From the NCBI GenBank assembly GCA_025964625.1, contig JAOPYL010000189.1:1-64000 (forward strand): a DNA stretch of 64,000 nucleotides, read 5' to 3'. Both the position numbers and the translations under genes were made by a program. The stretch is from Actinoallomurus sp. (GTDB taxonomy: Bacteria; Actinomycetota; Actinomycetes; Streptosporangiales; Streptosporangiaceae). Positions 1 through 11,326 of the stretch are shown one piece after another. The notes under the pieces were generated by a model. It ran no database searches, was not told where the DNA came from, and saw only the letters and a list, made by a program, of their open reading frames with translations. Every line of letters starts with the position of its first letter. Position 1 is the first letter of the stretch.

Positions 1-1022
1 TGCCCGACGTCGGTTCGGCGCAACGCCCTGGCGCCGCCCTCGGTGGCCGCCCGTACCGCCTCCTCCGGCGTCATGTGCATCTCGCGTACGGCCAGGGCGA
101 TGCAGAAGGCCATGCTGGAGGTGTAGCAGGAGCCCGGGTTGCAGTCGGTGGCCAGTGCGACGTCCGCTCCGGCGTCGATGAGCCCCCGGGCGTCCGGGTA
201 CGGCTGCCGGGTGGCGAATTCCACGCCGGGCAGCAGCGTCGCCACCGTCTCCGAACCGGCCAGCGCGCCGATGTCGTCGGCGGACAGGTAGGTGCAGTGG
301 TCGGCGGACGCCGCGCCGTACTCCACCGCGATCTGGACTCCCGGACCGTGGCCGAGCTGGTTGGCGTGCAGACGCGGGACGAGGCCGGCGGCCCGGCCCG
401 CCGCGAGGATCTCCCTGGTCTGGCCGGCGTCGAAGGCACCCCGCTCGCAGAACACGTCGATCCAGCGTGCGTGCGGCGCGCAGGCCGCCAGCATCGGGCC
501 GGTGACGAGCCGCACGTACTCGGCCGGATCGGCGCCGGCCGGCACGACGTGCGCGCCGAGGAAGGTCACCTCGTCCACCAGCTCCGCCGCGATCCTCACC
601 GCGCGTTCCTCGTCCTCGACGGTCAGGCCGTACCCCGACTTGCACTCGATCGTCGTCGTGCCCTGCCGGGCCATCTCGGCGGCGATCCTGCGCACGTTCG
701 CGCGCAGGTCGTCATCGGAGGCGGCGCGCGTCTTCTCGACGGTGGTGCGGATCCCGCCGGCGGCGTACGGTCGGCCGCTCATCCGCGCGGCGAACTCCTC
801 CGCACGCTCCCCCGCGAAGACCAGGTGAGCGTGCGAGTCGACGAACCCGGGCAGCACCGCCCGGCCGCCCGCGTCGCAGGCCTCGTCGGCCGCCGGCGCG
901 TCCCCGGCGGCGCCCGCCCATGCGATGCGGCCCTCGTCGATGACCAGCGCCGCGTCCCTGATCAGCCAGCGCTCCTCGGTCGCCCCGGCCAGCTCTCCGA
1001 TGTTCGTGATCACGGTGCTCAC
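1..1022 (-). CDS. hutI: Imidazolonepropionase, partial at the window edge
   Basis: Reverse-strand translation from GTG at 1022 reads [37 protein letters not shown]...[19 protein letters not shown], an amidohydrolase HutI-type N-terminus; last gene of the hut operon. Confidence 0.9.
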   Translation of the reverse strand, partial: MSTVITNIGELAGATEERWLIRDAALVIDEGRIAWAGAAGDAPAADEACDAGGRAVLPGFVDSHAHLVFAGERAEEFAARMSGRPYAAGGIRTTVEKTRAASDDDLRANVRRIAAEMARQGTTTIECKSGYGLTVEDEERAVRIAAELVDEVTFLGAHVVPAGADPAEYVRLVTGPMLAACAPHARWIDVFCERGAFDAGQTREILAAGRAAGLVPRLHANQLGHGPGVQIAVEYGAASADHCTYLSADDIGALAGSETVATLLPGVEFATRQPYPDARGLIDAGADVALATDCNPGSCYTSSMAFCIALAVREMHMTPEEAVRAATEGGARALRRTDVG

Positions 1023-1188
1023 CCCGCCAGCATCGCATCCGAACGTCACCGCGCACCGCACCGCCAGAGGCAAGCGGTCTCACATCCGAGACACCGCGTC
1101 CGGGTCGTCGCCGCCCAACGCGTCGGCCACGGATCATGTCGCTTCCAAGCCACCGGTATCCATAAGGTCGGCATGCGCCGGGCTGAGG

Positions 1189-2562
1189 CTATTGAGTCAC
1201 GGCGGTGATCGCGGCGAACAGCGCGGCGGGGACGTCGTCGACGAGCCGATGGTGGCCGTCGCGGACGACCTCGCGGCCGGAGACGACGACGTGCCGCACG
1301 TCGGCGGCCGACGCGGCGAACACCACCGACTCGGCGAGGTGGCCCGGGGTGCTGCCCGCCAGCCTCACGGAGTCGAGCCCCACGGTGACGAGGTCGGCGT
1401 GGGCGCCCGGCTCGATCCGGCCGGCCTCCGGCCAGCCCAGCGCCGCGTGGCCGTCGGTGGTGGCGGCGGCGAGCAGCTCGCCCGCCGTCCAGTGACCGCG
1501 GTGCCGGGTCCGGAGCCGCTCGTCCAGCTCGACCGCGCGCGCCTCCTCGAACAGGTCGATGACCGCGTGCTGGTCCGAGCCGAGCGACATCGGCGAACCG
1601 GCGGCGACCAGGTCGCGGGCGGGTCCGATGCCGTCGGCCAGGTCGCGTTCGGTGGTCGGGCACATGCAGACCCCGGTACGGGTGCCGCCGAGCAGCTCGA
1701 TGTCGGTGTCCCGCAGATGGGTGGCGTGCACCGCGACGGTCCGCGCGCCAAGCGCCCCGCCGTCGGCGAGCAGCTCGGTCGGCGTACGGCCGTACGCCTC
1801 CTGACAGGCGAGGTTCTCGGCGGGCTGCTCGGACAGGTGGACGTGCAGCGGGGCCGCGTGCCGCTCGGCCCACGCGGCGACGGCCTGGATCTGCTCACGC
1901 GGCACCGCGCGTACGGAGTGGATCGCCGCGCCGATCAGCGCGTGCGCGGGTCCGGCGGGGCGCAGGGCGGAGACGCGGTCCGCCCAGGCGGCGGCCGTGC
2001 CGTCGCCGAACCGGTGCTGCGGCCCTTCCAGGTCCTTGCCGATGCCGCCGGTCAGGTAGCACGTGTCGAGCAGCGTGATCCGGATGCCCGCCTCGCGGGC
2101 CGCCTCGATCAGCGCCTCCCCCATCGCGTTCGGGTCGCCGTACGGCGTGCCGTCCGGACCGTGGTGGAGGTAGTGGAACTCGCCCACGCAACTGATCCCG
2201 GCCAAGGCCATCTCGGCGTACACGGCCTTGGCGAACGCGTGGTAGGAGTCCGGATCGAGGCGCGCGGCCACCGCGTACATCTGCTCCCGCCACGTCCAGA
2301 AGGTGCCCCGCCCGGCCTGCACACGGCCGCGCAGCGCCCGGTGGAAGGCGTGGGAGTGCGCGTCCGCCATTCCCGGCAGCGTCAGGCCGGGCAGCCGCAC
2401 CGCGTCCGGCGGCGCCGGCACCCCGGGGACGACCCGGGTGAACCGGTCGCCCGTGGTCTCGATGAGCACGTCGGGCGCGACCTCGTCACCGACACCTGCC
2501 CCTACCCCTGTACCGGCACCGGTGCCGGCACCGAGCCAGGCGTATTCGGCGTGGTAGATCAT
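1189..2562 (-). CDS. hutF: Formimidoylglutamate deiminase
   Basis: 457 aa amidohydrolase (MADAHSHAFHRALRGR, HVHLSEQ, LGSDQHAVIDLFEE) typical of HutF; hut context. Confidence 0.92.
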   Translation of the reverse strand: MIYHAEYAWLGAGTGAGTGVGAGVGDEVAPDVLIETTGDRFTRVVPGVPAPPDAVRLPGLTLPGMADAHSHAFHRALRGRVQAGRGTFWTWREQMYAVAARLDPDSYHAFAKAVYAEMALAGISCVGEFHYLHHGPDGTPYGDPNAMGEALIEAAREAGIRITLLDTCYLTGGIGKDLEGPQHRFGDGTAAAWADRVSALRPAGPAHALIGAAIHSVRAVPREQIQAVAAWAERHAAPLHVHLSEQPAENLACQEAYGRTPTELLADGGALGARTVAVHATHLRDTDIELLGGTRTGVCMCPTTERDLADGIGPARDLVAAGSPMSLGSDQHAVIDLFEEARAVELDERLRTRHRGHWTAGELLAAATTDGHAALGWPEAGRIEPGAHADLVTVGLDSVRLAGSTPGHLAESVVFAASAADVRHVVVSGREVVRDGHHRLVDDVPAALFAAITAVTQ

Positions 2563-3833
2563 CGGCAGGCGAGATCCGTCAGCACGGCGGCGAGCGCCTC
2601 GGCCCCGGCACGACAGTCGGCCGGTTCGGCGTACTCCTCGGGCGCGTGGGACACACCGGTCGGGTTGCGGACGAACAGCATCGCGGTGGGCACGTGCGCG
2701 GAGAGGATCCCCGCGTCGTGCCCGGCACCGGTCGGCAGTACGGGAGCGCCGCCGAGCGTCTTGACCAGCCGGTCGCGCAGGTCGACGTGGAAGTCGACGA
2801 CCTCGGTGTAGGACTCCTCGGACAGGCCGACGTCGACGCCGTGCCAGCCGGCGGCCTCCTCGGCGACGGCCGCGATCGCGGCGACGGTCGCGCGTACCGC
2901 GGCGTCATCGGGGGCCCGGGTGTCGAGCCACGCCCGCACCTCGGACGGGATCGCGTTGACGCCGTTCGGGGTGACGCGGACCTTGCCCATGGTCGCGACG
3001 GCGTCGTACCGCTCGGCTGCCTCCCGCGCGGCGAGCACGGTGCGGGCGAACGGCAGCATCGGGTCCCGCCGATCCCCCAGCAGCGTCGTGCCCGCGTGGT
3101 TGCCCTGGCCGGTGAAGTCGAACCGCCAGCGGCCGTGCGGCCAGATCGCGCTGCCCACGCCGACGGGTGCGTCCAGGACCCGGCCCTGTTCGACGTGGAG
3201 CTCGACGAAGCAGCCGACACGGCCGAGGAACGCCGGATCCGGGCCGATCGCCCCGGGGTCGTACCCTTCGGCGGCGATGGCGTCCGCCCAGCTCACGCCG
3301 TCACCGTCGCGCAGTCCGCGCGCGCGGTCCGGGTCGATCGCCCCGGTCATGAGCCGCGAGCCGAGACAGGCGACGCCGAACCGCGCGCCCTCCTCCTCGG
3401 TGAAGACGGCGACGCCGAGCGGCCGGCTCGGCGTGACGCCCCGCTCCCGCATCAGGTCGATCGCGGCGAGCGCGGACACCACGCCCAGCGGCCCGTCGTA
3501 CGCCCCGCCGTCCGGCACGGAGTCCAGGTGGCTGCCGGTCAGCACCGCGTCCCGCCGTCCGCCTCCAACGTCATCCAAGAGATCCGGACGGCGACCGTCG
3601 TCCGCGCGGCCCTCATCGCCGGGCGCGCCGGAGTCACCGTCCGCCGAGGTGTCCCACCAGGCGACGAGGTTGCCGTTGCGGTCGCGTTCCAGGGTCAGCC
3701 CGCGCCGGACCGCCTCCTGGGCGAACCATGCGCGGCACTCACGGTCGGCCTCCGTCCAGGAAAAACGCCGGTACCCTCCGCCGCGCGCCCGCCCGACCGG
3801 GAGCAACCCCGGCCACAAGTCCTCAAAGCTCAT
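2559..3833 (-). CDS. M20-family amidase (allantoate amidohydrolase / N-carbamoyl amino-acid hydrolase type), candidate alternative N-formylglutamate deformylase
   Basis: 424 aa with GSHLDSVPDGGAYDGPLGVVSAL, FTEEEGARFG, ELHVEQGRVL, GAGHDAG motifs; sits between hutU and hutF and overlaps hutF start by 4 bp. Confidence 0.88.
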   Translation of the reverse strand: MSFEDLWPGLLPVGRARGGGYRRFSWTEADRECRAWFAQEAVRRGLTLERDRNGNLVAWWDTSADGDSGAPGDEGRADDGRRPDLLDDVGGGRRDAVLTGSHLDSVPDGGAYDGPLGVVSALAAIDLMRERGVTPSRPLGVAVFTEEEGARFGVACLGSRLMTGAIDPDRARGLRDGDGVSWADAIAAEGYDPGAIGPDPAFLGRVGCFVELHVEQGRVLDAPVGVGSAIWPHGRWRFDFTGQGNHAGTTLLGDRRDPMLPFARTVLAAREAAERYDAVATMGKVRVTPNGVNAIPSEVRAWLDTRAPDDAAVRATVAAIAAVAEEAAGWHGVDVGLSEESYTEVVDFHVDLRDRLVKTLGGAPVLPTGAGHDAGILSAHVPTAMLFVRNPTGVSHAPEEYAEPADCRAGAEALAAVLTDLACR

Positions 3834-3874
3834 GCCTTTCCTCCTCCCCGAAGCCGAAGCCGTAGGCCAGGCTT

Positions 3875-3891
3875 GTGAGGGGCGCCCTCAC
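3875..3891. promoter_or_regulatory. 7-bp-arm inverted repeat GTGAGGG-GCG-CCCTCAC in the hutU/M20 gap
   Basis: Perfect inverted repeat in the only sizeable intergenic gap inside the hut operon. Confidence 0.45.
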
Positions 3892-3945
3892 CATGCCCTG
3901 GCCAGGTCAGGACCACCCTCACAACAGCCCATCCGCGCCAGCCGG

Positions 3946-5598
<1,653 letters not shown>

Positions 5599-5608
5599 GT
5601 GTTTCTCC

Positions 5609-7162
5609 TTAGGACAGCGGTCCGGTGACGGATTCGGCGGCGGCGACGAGAGACCCGTCCCGGACCAGGTCGACGGCGGCGGCGATCTCGGGGGCGAGGT
5701 AGCGGTCCGGGCCCGGGGCGGGCACGCGGGTACGCAGCGCCGCGACGACCGCGCCGGTGGCCGGGCCGGGACGCAGCGGGGCGCGCAGGTCGAGGGCGCG
5801 CGCGGCGGTCATGATCTCGATGGCGACGACCCGGGTGAGCCCGTCGACGGCGCGCCGCAGCTTGCGGGCGCCGTTCCAGCCCATGGAGACGTGGTCCTCC
5901 TGCATGGCCGAGCTGGGGATCGAGTCGGCGCTCGCCGGCACGGCGAGCCGCTTGAGCTCGGAGACGATCGCCGCCTGCGTGTACTGCGCGATCATGTAGC
6001 CGGAGTCCACCCCCGGGTCGTCGGCGAGGAACGCGGGCAGCCCGTGCGACCTGGCCACGTCGAGCATCCGGTCGGTACGGCGTTCCGACATCGAGGCCAC
6101 ATCGGCGATCGGGATCGCCAGGAAGTCCAGGACGTACGCGACCGGGGCGCCGTGGAAGTTGCCGTTGGACTCGACCCGGCCGTCCGGCAGCACGACCGGA
6201 TTGTCCACCGCGGAGGCCAGCTCCCTCGACGCGACGAGCGAGGCGTACGCCAGGGTGTCCCGGGCGGCGCCGTGCACCTGGGGTGAGCAGCGCAGGGAGT
6301 ACGCGTCCTGGACGCGGGTGCAGTCGGGTCCCCGGTGCGAGTCCATGATCGCCGAGTCGGCGAGCAGGGCCCGGAGGTTGGCGGCGCTCGTGGCCTGGCC
6401 CGGGTGCGGGCGGAGCTCCTGCAGGTCGGCGGCGAAGACCCGGTCGGTGCCGAGCTGCGCCTCGACGCTCATCGCCGCGGCGATGTCCGCGGCCTGGAAG
6501 AGACGGCGCAGGTCCTCGATGGCCAGGACGAGCATGCCGAGCATGCCGTCGGTGCCGTTGAGGAGGGCCAGTCCCTCCTTGGCGGCCAGACGCAGGGGCG
6601 CGATTCCGGCCGCCTCCAGCGCCTCCGCGGCCGGGCGCAGCCGTCCGTCGGCGTCGCGGACGTCGCCCTCGCCGATCAGGGCCAGCGCGACGTGCGAGAG
6701 CGGGGCGAGGTCGCCCGAGCAGCCCAGGCTGCCGTACTCGTACACGACCGGCGTCAGACCCGCGTTGAGCAGCGCGGCCAGCGTCTCGGCGGTGACGGGG
6801 CGCACGCCGGTACGGCCGGTGGCGAGGGTGCTCAGCCGCAGGAGCATCATCGCCCGCACGACCTCGCGCTCCACCTCGGTACCGGAGCCGGCGGCGTGCG
6901 AGCGGACGATGTTCAGCTGCAGCTTCGCCCGCAGGTCCTCATGGATGTGCCGGGTGGCGAGCGCGCCGAAGCCGGTCGAGATGCCGTACGCGGGCGTCGG
7001 GCGCGCGGCGAGATCGTCCACGTGCGCGCGGGCGGCGGCGATCGCCTTCAGCGCCTCGTCGGTCAGCGAGACCGGGGCCCCATGGCGGGCCACGGCGACG
7101 ATGTCGTCGAACGCGAGCGGGCCCACCCCGACGTCGATGCTTGCGCCCACGGTCGTTTTCAT
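5609..7162 (-). CDS. hutH: Histidine ammonia-lyase
   Basis: [28 protein letters not shown]...[11 protein letters not shown]...[16 protein letters not shown] (CSG-type MIO triad); start placed at ATG 7162 inside the longer ORF. Confidence 0.96.
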   Translation of the reverse strand: MKTTVGASIDVGVGPLAFDDIVAVARHGAPVSLTDEALKAIAAARAHVDDLAARPTPAYGISTGFGALATRHIHEDLRAKLQLNIVRSHAAGSGTEVEREVVRAMMLLRLSTLATGRTGVRPVTAETLAALLNAGLTPVVYEYGSLGCSGDLAPLSHVALALIGEGDVRDADGRLRPAAEALEAAGIAPLRLAAKEGLALLNGTDGMLGMLVLAIEDLRRLFQAADIAAAMSVEAQLGTDRVFAADLQELRPHPGQATSAANLRALLADSAIMDSHRGPDCTRVQDAYSLRCSPQVHGAARDTLAYASLVASRELASAVDNPVVLPDGRVESNGNFHGAPVAYVLDFLAIPIADVASMSERRTDRMLDVARSHGLPAFLADDPGVDSGYMIAQYTQAAIVSELKRLAVPASADSIPSSAMQEDHVSMGWNGARKLRRAVDGLTRVVAIEIMTAARALDLRAPLRPGPATGAVVAALRTRVPAPGPDRYLAPEIAAAVDLVRDGSLVAAAESVTGPLS

Positions 7163-7214
7163 ACCCCCATTGCACGTGACCGGTCGGCGTACCGGGACCC
7201 GGTCCGGCTCGCTT

Positions 7215-7234
7215 GTGTCTGATATACGAGACAC
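7215..7234. promoter_or_regulatory. Inverted repeat GTGTCT-gatatacg-AGACAC, candidate IclR/HutR operator
   Basis: Perfect 6-bp arms between divergent hutH and the iclR-type gene. Confidence 0.55.
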
Positions 7235-7257
7235 TGGGAGAGCGGGAGGGGGTGGCC

Positions 7258-8040
7258 ATGCCCGGGGAACAGGTTCCGGCGGCGCGGCGGGCACTGGCGG
7301 TGCTGCGGCTGCTGGCGTCGTCCGCGCGGCCGCTCGCCGCGTCGGTGATCGCCCGGGAGCTCGGCCTGCCGCGGTCGAGCACCTATCACCTCCTCACGGC
7401 GATGGCCGAGGACGGCTTCGTGACGTACCTGCCGGAGGACCGGCTCTGGGGGCTGGGCGTGACCGCCTTCGAGATCGGTTCGGCCTACCTCCGGCAGGGG
7501 CCCCTCGAACGCCTGGCCGGCCCGCTGCTCGTACGGCTGGTCGACCGGGTCGGCGAGATCGCCCAGCTCGGTGTGCTGCACGGGCCTGAGACGCTCTACC
7601 TGCTGAAGGAACAACCGCGGCACCACGCGACCCTGGTCACAGACGTCGGCGTGCGGATGCCCGCCTACCTCACCGCCAGCGGCCGCTCAATGCTGGCGTA
7701 CCTGCCCGCCGCGCAGGTCAGAGCGCTGATCCCCGGGGACCTCGTCAACCGCACCGGCGCCGGGCCCCGGTCACTGCGGGAACTGCGCAGGCTGCTCGCG
7801 GAGGATGCCAGGCGCGGCTGGGCGGTCGAGGACGGACACGTGACCGAGGGGTTCGCCAGCATCGCCGCCTGCAGCTTCGACCACGTCGGCCGCCCGGCCG
7901 CGGCGATCACCGTGACGTTCCGGCGGGACGCGCGTGCCGAGGACGAGTGGCCGGAGGTGGCGACGCGAGCACGCGAAGCGGCAGCGGAGCTGACCAGACG
8001 CCTGAGCGGACACGCCCCGAGCCGACGAGGAGCGCCCTGA
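7258..8040 (+). CDS. IclR-family transcriptional regulator (putative hut regulator)
   Basis: MPGEQVPAARRALAVLRLLASSARPLAASVIARELGLPRSSTYHLLTAMAEDGFV, IclR wHTH plus effector domain; divergent from hutH. Confidence 0.92.
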   Translation: MPGEQVPAARRALAVLRLLASSARPLAASVIARELGLPRSSTYHLLTAMAEDGFVTYLPEDRLWGLGVTAFEIGSAYLRQGPLERLAGPLLVRLVDRVGEIAQLGVLHGPETLYLLKEQPRHHATLVTDVGVRMPAYLTASGRSMLAYLPAAQVRALIPGDLVNRTGAGPRSLRELRRLLAEDARRGWAVEDGHVTEGFASIAACSFDHVGRPAAAITVTFRRDARAEDEWPEVATRAREAAAELTRRLSGHAPSRRGAP

Positions 8041-8066
8041 CACCGACGCGACGACGCGAAATGAGA

Positions 8067-8097
8067 ACGGCCGCCGCGCGATGGTGGCGGCGGCCGT
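8067..8097. terminator. Bidirectional hairpin terminator
   Basis: Perfect 11-bp arms ACGGCCGCCGC/GCGGCGGCCGT between convergent genes. Confidence 0.65.
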
Positions 8098-8112
8098 CGG
8101 GCTCGGCCGGGC

Positions 8113-9045
8113 TCAGCCGCCGAGGCCGGCCTGCTTCAGCCAGTCCTTGGCGACGGCACTCGCGTCGTCCTTGCTGATGACCAGCTTCGTCATCATGGTG
8201 AGCAGGTCCTGCGTGGTGAGCTTGGCCGAGACGGCGTTGAGGGCCGCCTGCGCCGTGACGTTCACGCCGGACTTGTACACCAGCGGCGTGACGTTCTGCG
8301 CGCTGAAGACGTTCTGCGGGTCCTGCAGCACGACCAGCTTGTTCTGCGCGATGGTCGGATCGGTCGTGAACAGGTCCGCGGCCTGAATGCTGTTGTTCGT
8401 CAGCAGCTTGACCAGGGTGGTCTGCGCGTTGGCGTCGAACGACTGGAACTTCTTGAACGTCAGGCCGTACCTCTTCTGCAGCCCGACGAGGCCCTGTTCG
8501 CGGGTCTTGAACTCCGACGGCCCGGCGATCGTGACCTGCCCGGCCACCGGCTTGAGGTCGGCGATCGACTTCAGGTTGTACTTCTGGGCGGTCTGGGAGT
8601 TGACCGTCACCGAGTCCTTGTCCTCGGCCTTGGAGGAGTCGAGGATCTCCAGGGTCGGCGGCAGCTTGGCCTTGAGCCCCGCGTTGACGTCGGCCGTGGT
8701 GACCGCGGTGCTGGACTTGTCGACCGACGTGGTCAGCAGCGCGCCGTTGTACTCCGGCATCACGGTGATGGCGCCGGACTTGACCTGGTCGTAGTAGACC
8801 TCGCGGCTGCCGATGTTGAACTTCCTGGTGACCTTGACGCCCTTGGCCTCGAGCGCCTGCGCGTAGAGCTCACCGAGCAGCTGACTCTCGGGGAAGTTGG
8901 CAGACCCGACGACAACACTTCCCGCACCGCCGCTCTTCTGGTCCAGCGGGTTGCCGCCGCCCTTGCCGCCTCCACCTCCGCCGCATGCGGCGAGGGCCAA
9001 GGCGGCGACAACGCCGAGAACGGCGCCACGGACTATCCGGATCAT
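8113..9045 (-). CDS. Betaine-type ABC transporter substrate-binding lipoprotein (OpuCC/ProX/OsmF-like)
   Basis: MIRIVRGAVLGVVAALALAACGGG lipobox; VVVGSANFPESQLLGELYAQALEAKG...VMPEYNGALL typical of quaternary-ammonium SBPs. Confidence 0.9.
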   Translation of the reverse strand: MIRIVRGAVLGVVAALALAACGGGGGGKGGGNPLDQKSGGAGSVVVGSANFPESQLLGELYAQALEAKGVKVTRKFNIGSREVYYDQVKSGAITVMPEYNGALLTTSVDKSSTAVTTADVNAGLKAKLPPTLEILDSSKAEDKDSVTVNSQTAQKYNLKSIADLKPVAGQVTIAGPSEFKTREQGLVGLQKRYGLTFKKFQSFDANAQTTLVKLLTNNSIQAADLFTTDPTIAQNKLVVLQDPQNVFSAQNVTPLVYKSGVNVTAQAALNAVSAKLTTQDLLTMMTKLVISKDDASAVAKDWLKQAGLGG

Positions 9046-9065
9046 TATTGTTTCCTTCCCTTTGA

Positions 9066-9752
9066 TCACGAAGTGCGGGACGAACCGCGCAGGCCCTCGG
9101 ACACGCACGCTCTCCGGACGCCGATGAAGGCGAGCTGGACGGCGACGGCGAGGAGGACCACGAGCACCGAACCGCCGACGACCGACGGGTAGTCCTTGCG
9201 CGCGAGCCCGTCGACGATGTAGCGGCCGAGCCCGCCGATGCCGGCGTAGGCGGCGATGGTCGCCGTCGCGACGACCTGGATCGCCGCCGTGCGGAGGCCG
9301 AGAAGGATCAGCGGCATCGCCACCGGGACCTCCGCCTTCAGCAGGACGCCCGGCCCCTTCATGCCCATGCCGATGGCGGCGTCCTTGATGTCGGCGTCGA
9401 CGCTGCGGATGCCCTCGTAGGTGTTGACGAGGATCGGCGGCGTCGCGAGCGCGATCAGCGGGACGATCACGGGGGTGAGGCCGATCGAGGTGACCGTCAC
9501 GACGAGGAGGAGCAGGCCCAGGGTGGGGACCGCCCGCGCCAGGTTCGCGACGCTGACGACGAGGAACCCGCCGCGTCCGGTGTGGCCGACCAACGCGCCG
9601 AGCGGGAGGGCGATCAGGGCGGCGATCGCCAAGGCGAGCGCGCTGTAGCCGAGGTGCTCCAGCAGCCGGTGCGGGATGCCGTCGGCGCCGCTCCAATGAG
9701 CGGAGGCGGTGAGCCAGTTCCAGGCGGCCGTGATCTGGTCGGAGAGGTTCAT
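9066..9752 (-). CDS. Betaine-type ABC transporter permease
   Basis: MNLSDQITAAWNWL...ARAVPTLGLLLLVV...GLRTAAIQVVATATIAAYAGIGGLGRYIVDG. Confidence 0.92.
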   Translation of the reverse strand: MNLSDQITAAWNWLTASAHWSGADGIPHRLLEHLGYSALALAIAALIALPLGALVGHTGRGGFLVVSVANLARAVPTLGLLLLVVTVTSIGLTPVIVPLIALATPPILVNTYEGIRSVDADIKDAAIGMGMKGPGVLLKAEVPVAMPLILLGLRTAAIQVVATATIAAYAGIGGLGRYIVDGLARKDYPSVVGGSVLVVLLAVAVQLAFIGVRRACVSEGLRGSSRTS

Positions 9753-10444
9753 CCGGCCTTCCTCCGCGTGCGGGCCCACGGCGTGAGCAGTCGTTGTGCC
9801 GCCACGAGGACCCCGTCGCTCAGCAGGGCCAGGGCGACGATCAGCACGCAGGAGACGATGATCGGCGTCGTGAAGTCACGCGAGTAGCCGTCGATGAACA
9901 GCTGGCCGAGCCCTCCGTTGCCGATCAGCACGCCGACGCTCACCAGGCTGATGGAGGCGACCGCGGCGACCCTGGCGCCCGCGATGACGACGGGGACCGC
10001 GATCGGCAGCTCCACCTGGATCAGGCGCCGCAGGGTGCCGAACCCCATGGCCGTGGCCGCCTGGCGCACCGGGTCGGGGACCGACCGCAGCCCGTCGACG
10101 ACGTTCGGCACCAGGACCGACAGCGAGAACACGGTGAGCGGGAGGATGATCGTGAAGTCCGCCTGGCCGCCGCTGCCGATGCCGAAGTAGGGGATGAAGA
10201 GCATGAACAGCGCGAGTGACGGCACGCCGTAGAGCACGTTGGCCACGCCCAGCGTCGGCGGGTAGAGCCAGCGCCACCGGACGCACATGATTCCGAGCGG
10301 GATCGCGATGACCAGCCCGAAGACGATCGGCAGCAGCGCGAGCTTGAGATGGTGGAGGGTCAGGGTGGTGAGTTCGCCGGTGTGGTCGCCGACCCAGCTC
10401 CAGCGGATCAGCGGCTCGCCGCTGCCCGTGGCCAGCGCGGTCAC
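9749..10444 (-). CDS. Betaine-type ABC transporter permease
   Basis: LPIVFGLVIAIPLGIMCVRWRW...NVLYGVPSLALFMLFIPYFG...GVLIGNGGLGQLFIDGYSRDF. Confidence 0.92.
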   Translation of the reverse strand: MTALATGSGEPLIRWSWVGDHTGELTTLTLHHLKLALLPIVFGLVIAIPLGIMCVRWRWLYPPTLGVANVLYGVPSLALFMLFIPYFGIGSGGQADFTIILPLTVFSLSVLVPNVVDGLRSVPDPVRQAATAMGFGTLRRLIQVELPIAVPVVIAGARVAAVASISLVSVGVLIGNGGLGQLFIDGYSRDFTTPIIVSCVLIVALALLSDGVLVAAQRLLTPWARTRRKAG

Positions 10445-11250
10445 CGCCCCGCCGCCTGGATCTCATCGCCGGCCTGGGTCTCGTCGTCGGCCTCGAGCTC
10501 GCGGTTGAAGCGCAGCCGCTTCAGCCCCTTCTCTCCGCCGAGGAACTCGGTCACGAAGCCGTCGGCCGGCCTGGCGAGCAGTTCGTCGGGTGACGCCTGC
10601 TGGGCGAGCACGCCGCCGACCTGGAAGACCGCGATCCTGTGCCCGAGCTTCACCGCCTCGTCGATGTCGTGGGTGACGAACGCGATCGTCTTGCGCAGCT
10701 CGGACTGGAGCCGGAGGAACTCGTCCTGGAGGTTCTTGCGCACGATGGGGTCCACGGCGCTGAACGGCTCGTCCATCAGCATGACCGGCGGGTCGGCGGC
10801 GAGCGCCCGTGCCACGCCGACACGCTGCTGCTGGCCGCCGGAGAGTTGGAACGGATAGCGCTTGGCCATCGTGGTGTCCAGGCCCACGCGCTCCATCAGC
10901 TCGATGGCCGTGGCGCGTGCCTTCTTCTTGTCCCAGCCGAGGAGGTACGGCACGGTGGCGATGTTGTCGACGATGGTGCGATGGGGGAAGAGACCGGCGT
11001 GCTGGATGACGTAGCCGATGCCACGGCGCAGCTCGGCGGGGTCCTTCGCGCGGATGTCCTCGTCGTCGATCGTGATCGTCCCGGCGGTGGGGTCGATCAT
11101 GCGATTTATCATCCGTAGCGACGTGGTCTTGCCGCAGCCGGACGGCCCGACCAGCACGGTGATCTGACCGGTGGGGATCTCGAGGGAGAGATCATCAACG
11201 GCCACGGTGCCGTCGGCGTAACGCTTCGTGACGCCGTCGAATTTGATCAA
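10441..11250 (-). CDS. Betaine-type ABC transporter ATP-binding protein
   Basis: Walker A GPSGCGKTT, LSGGQQQRVGVARALA, LMDEPFSAVDP. Confidence 0.95.
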   Translation of the reverse strand: MIKFDGVTKRYADGTVAVDDLSLEIPTGQITVLVGPSGCGKTTSLRMINRMIDPTAGTITIDDEDIRAKDPAELRRGIGYVIQHAGLFPHRTIVDNIATVPYLLGWDKKKARATAIELMERVGLDTTMAKRYPFQLSGGQQQRVGVARALAADPPVMLMDEPFSAVDPIVRKNLQDEFLRLQSELRKTIAFVTHDIDEAVKLGHRIAVFQVGGVLAQQASPDELLARPADGFVTEFLGGEKGLKRLRFNRELEADDETQAGDEIQAAGR

Positions 11251-11326
11251 GAGTGTCTCAGCCCCTGAGGTATCCGGGATTAGAGGTCAAGATAGTGGCT
11301 TATGTTTGGCCCGTGAGGGCACGTCC

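Noticed and set aside
2500-2545. GT/GC-rich short repeat near the hutF start
   Set aside because: Encodes a GAGTGAGTGVGAGVG stretch within HutF; codon-level repeat only.
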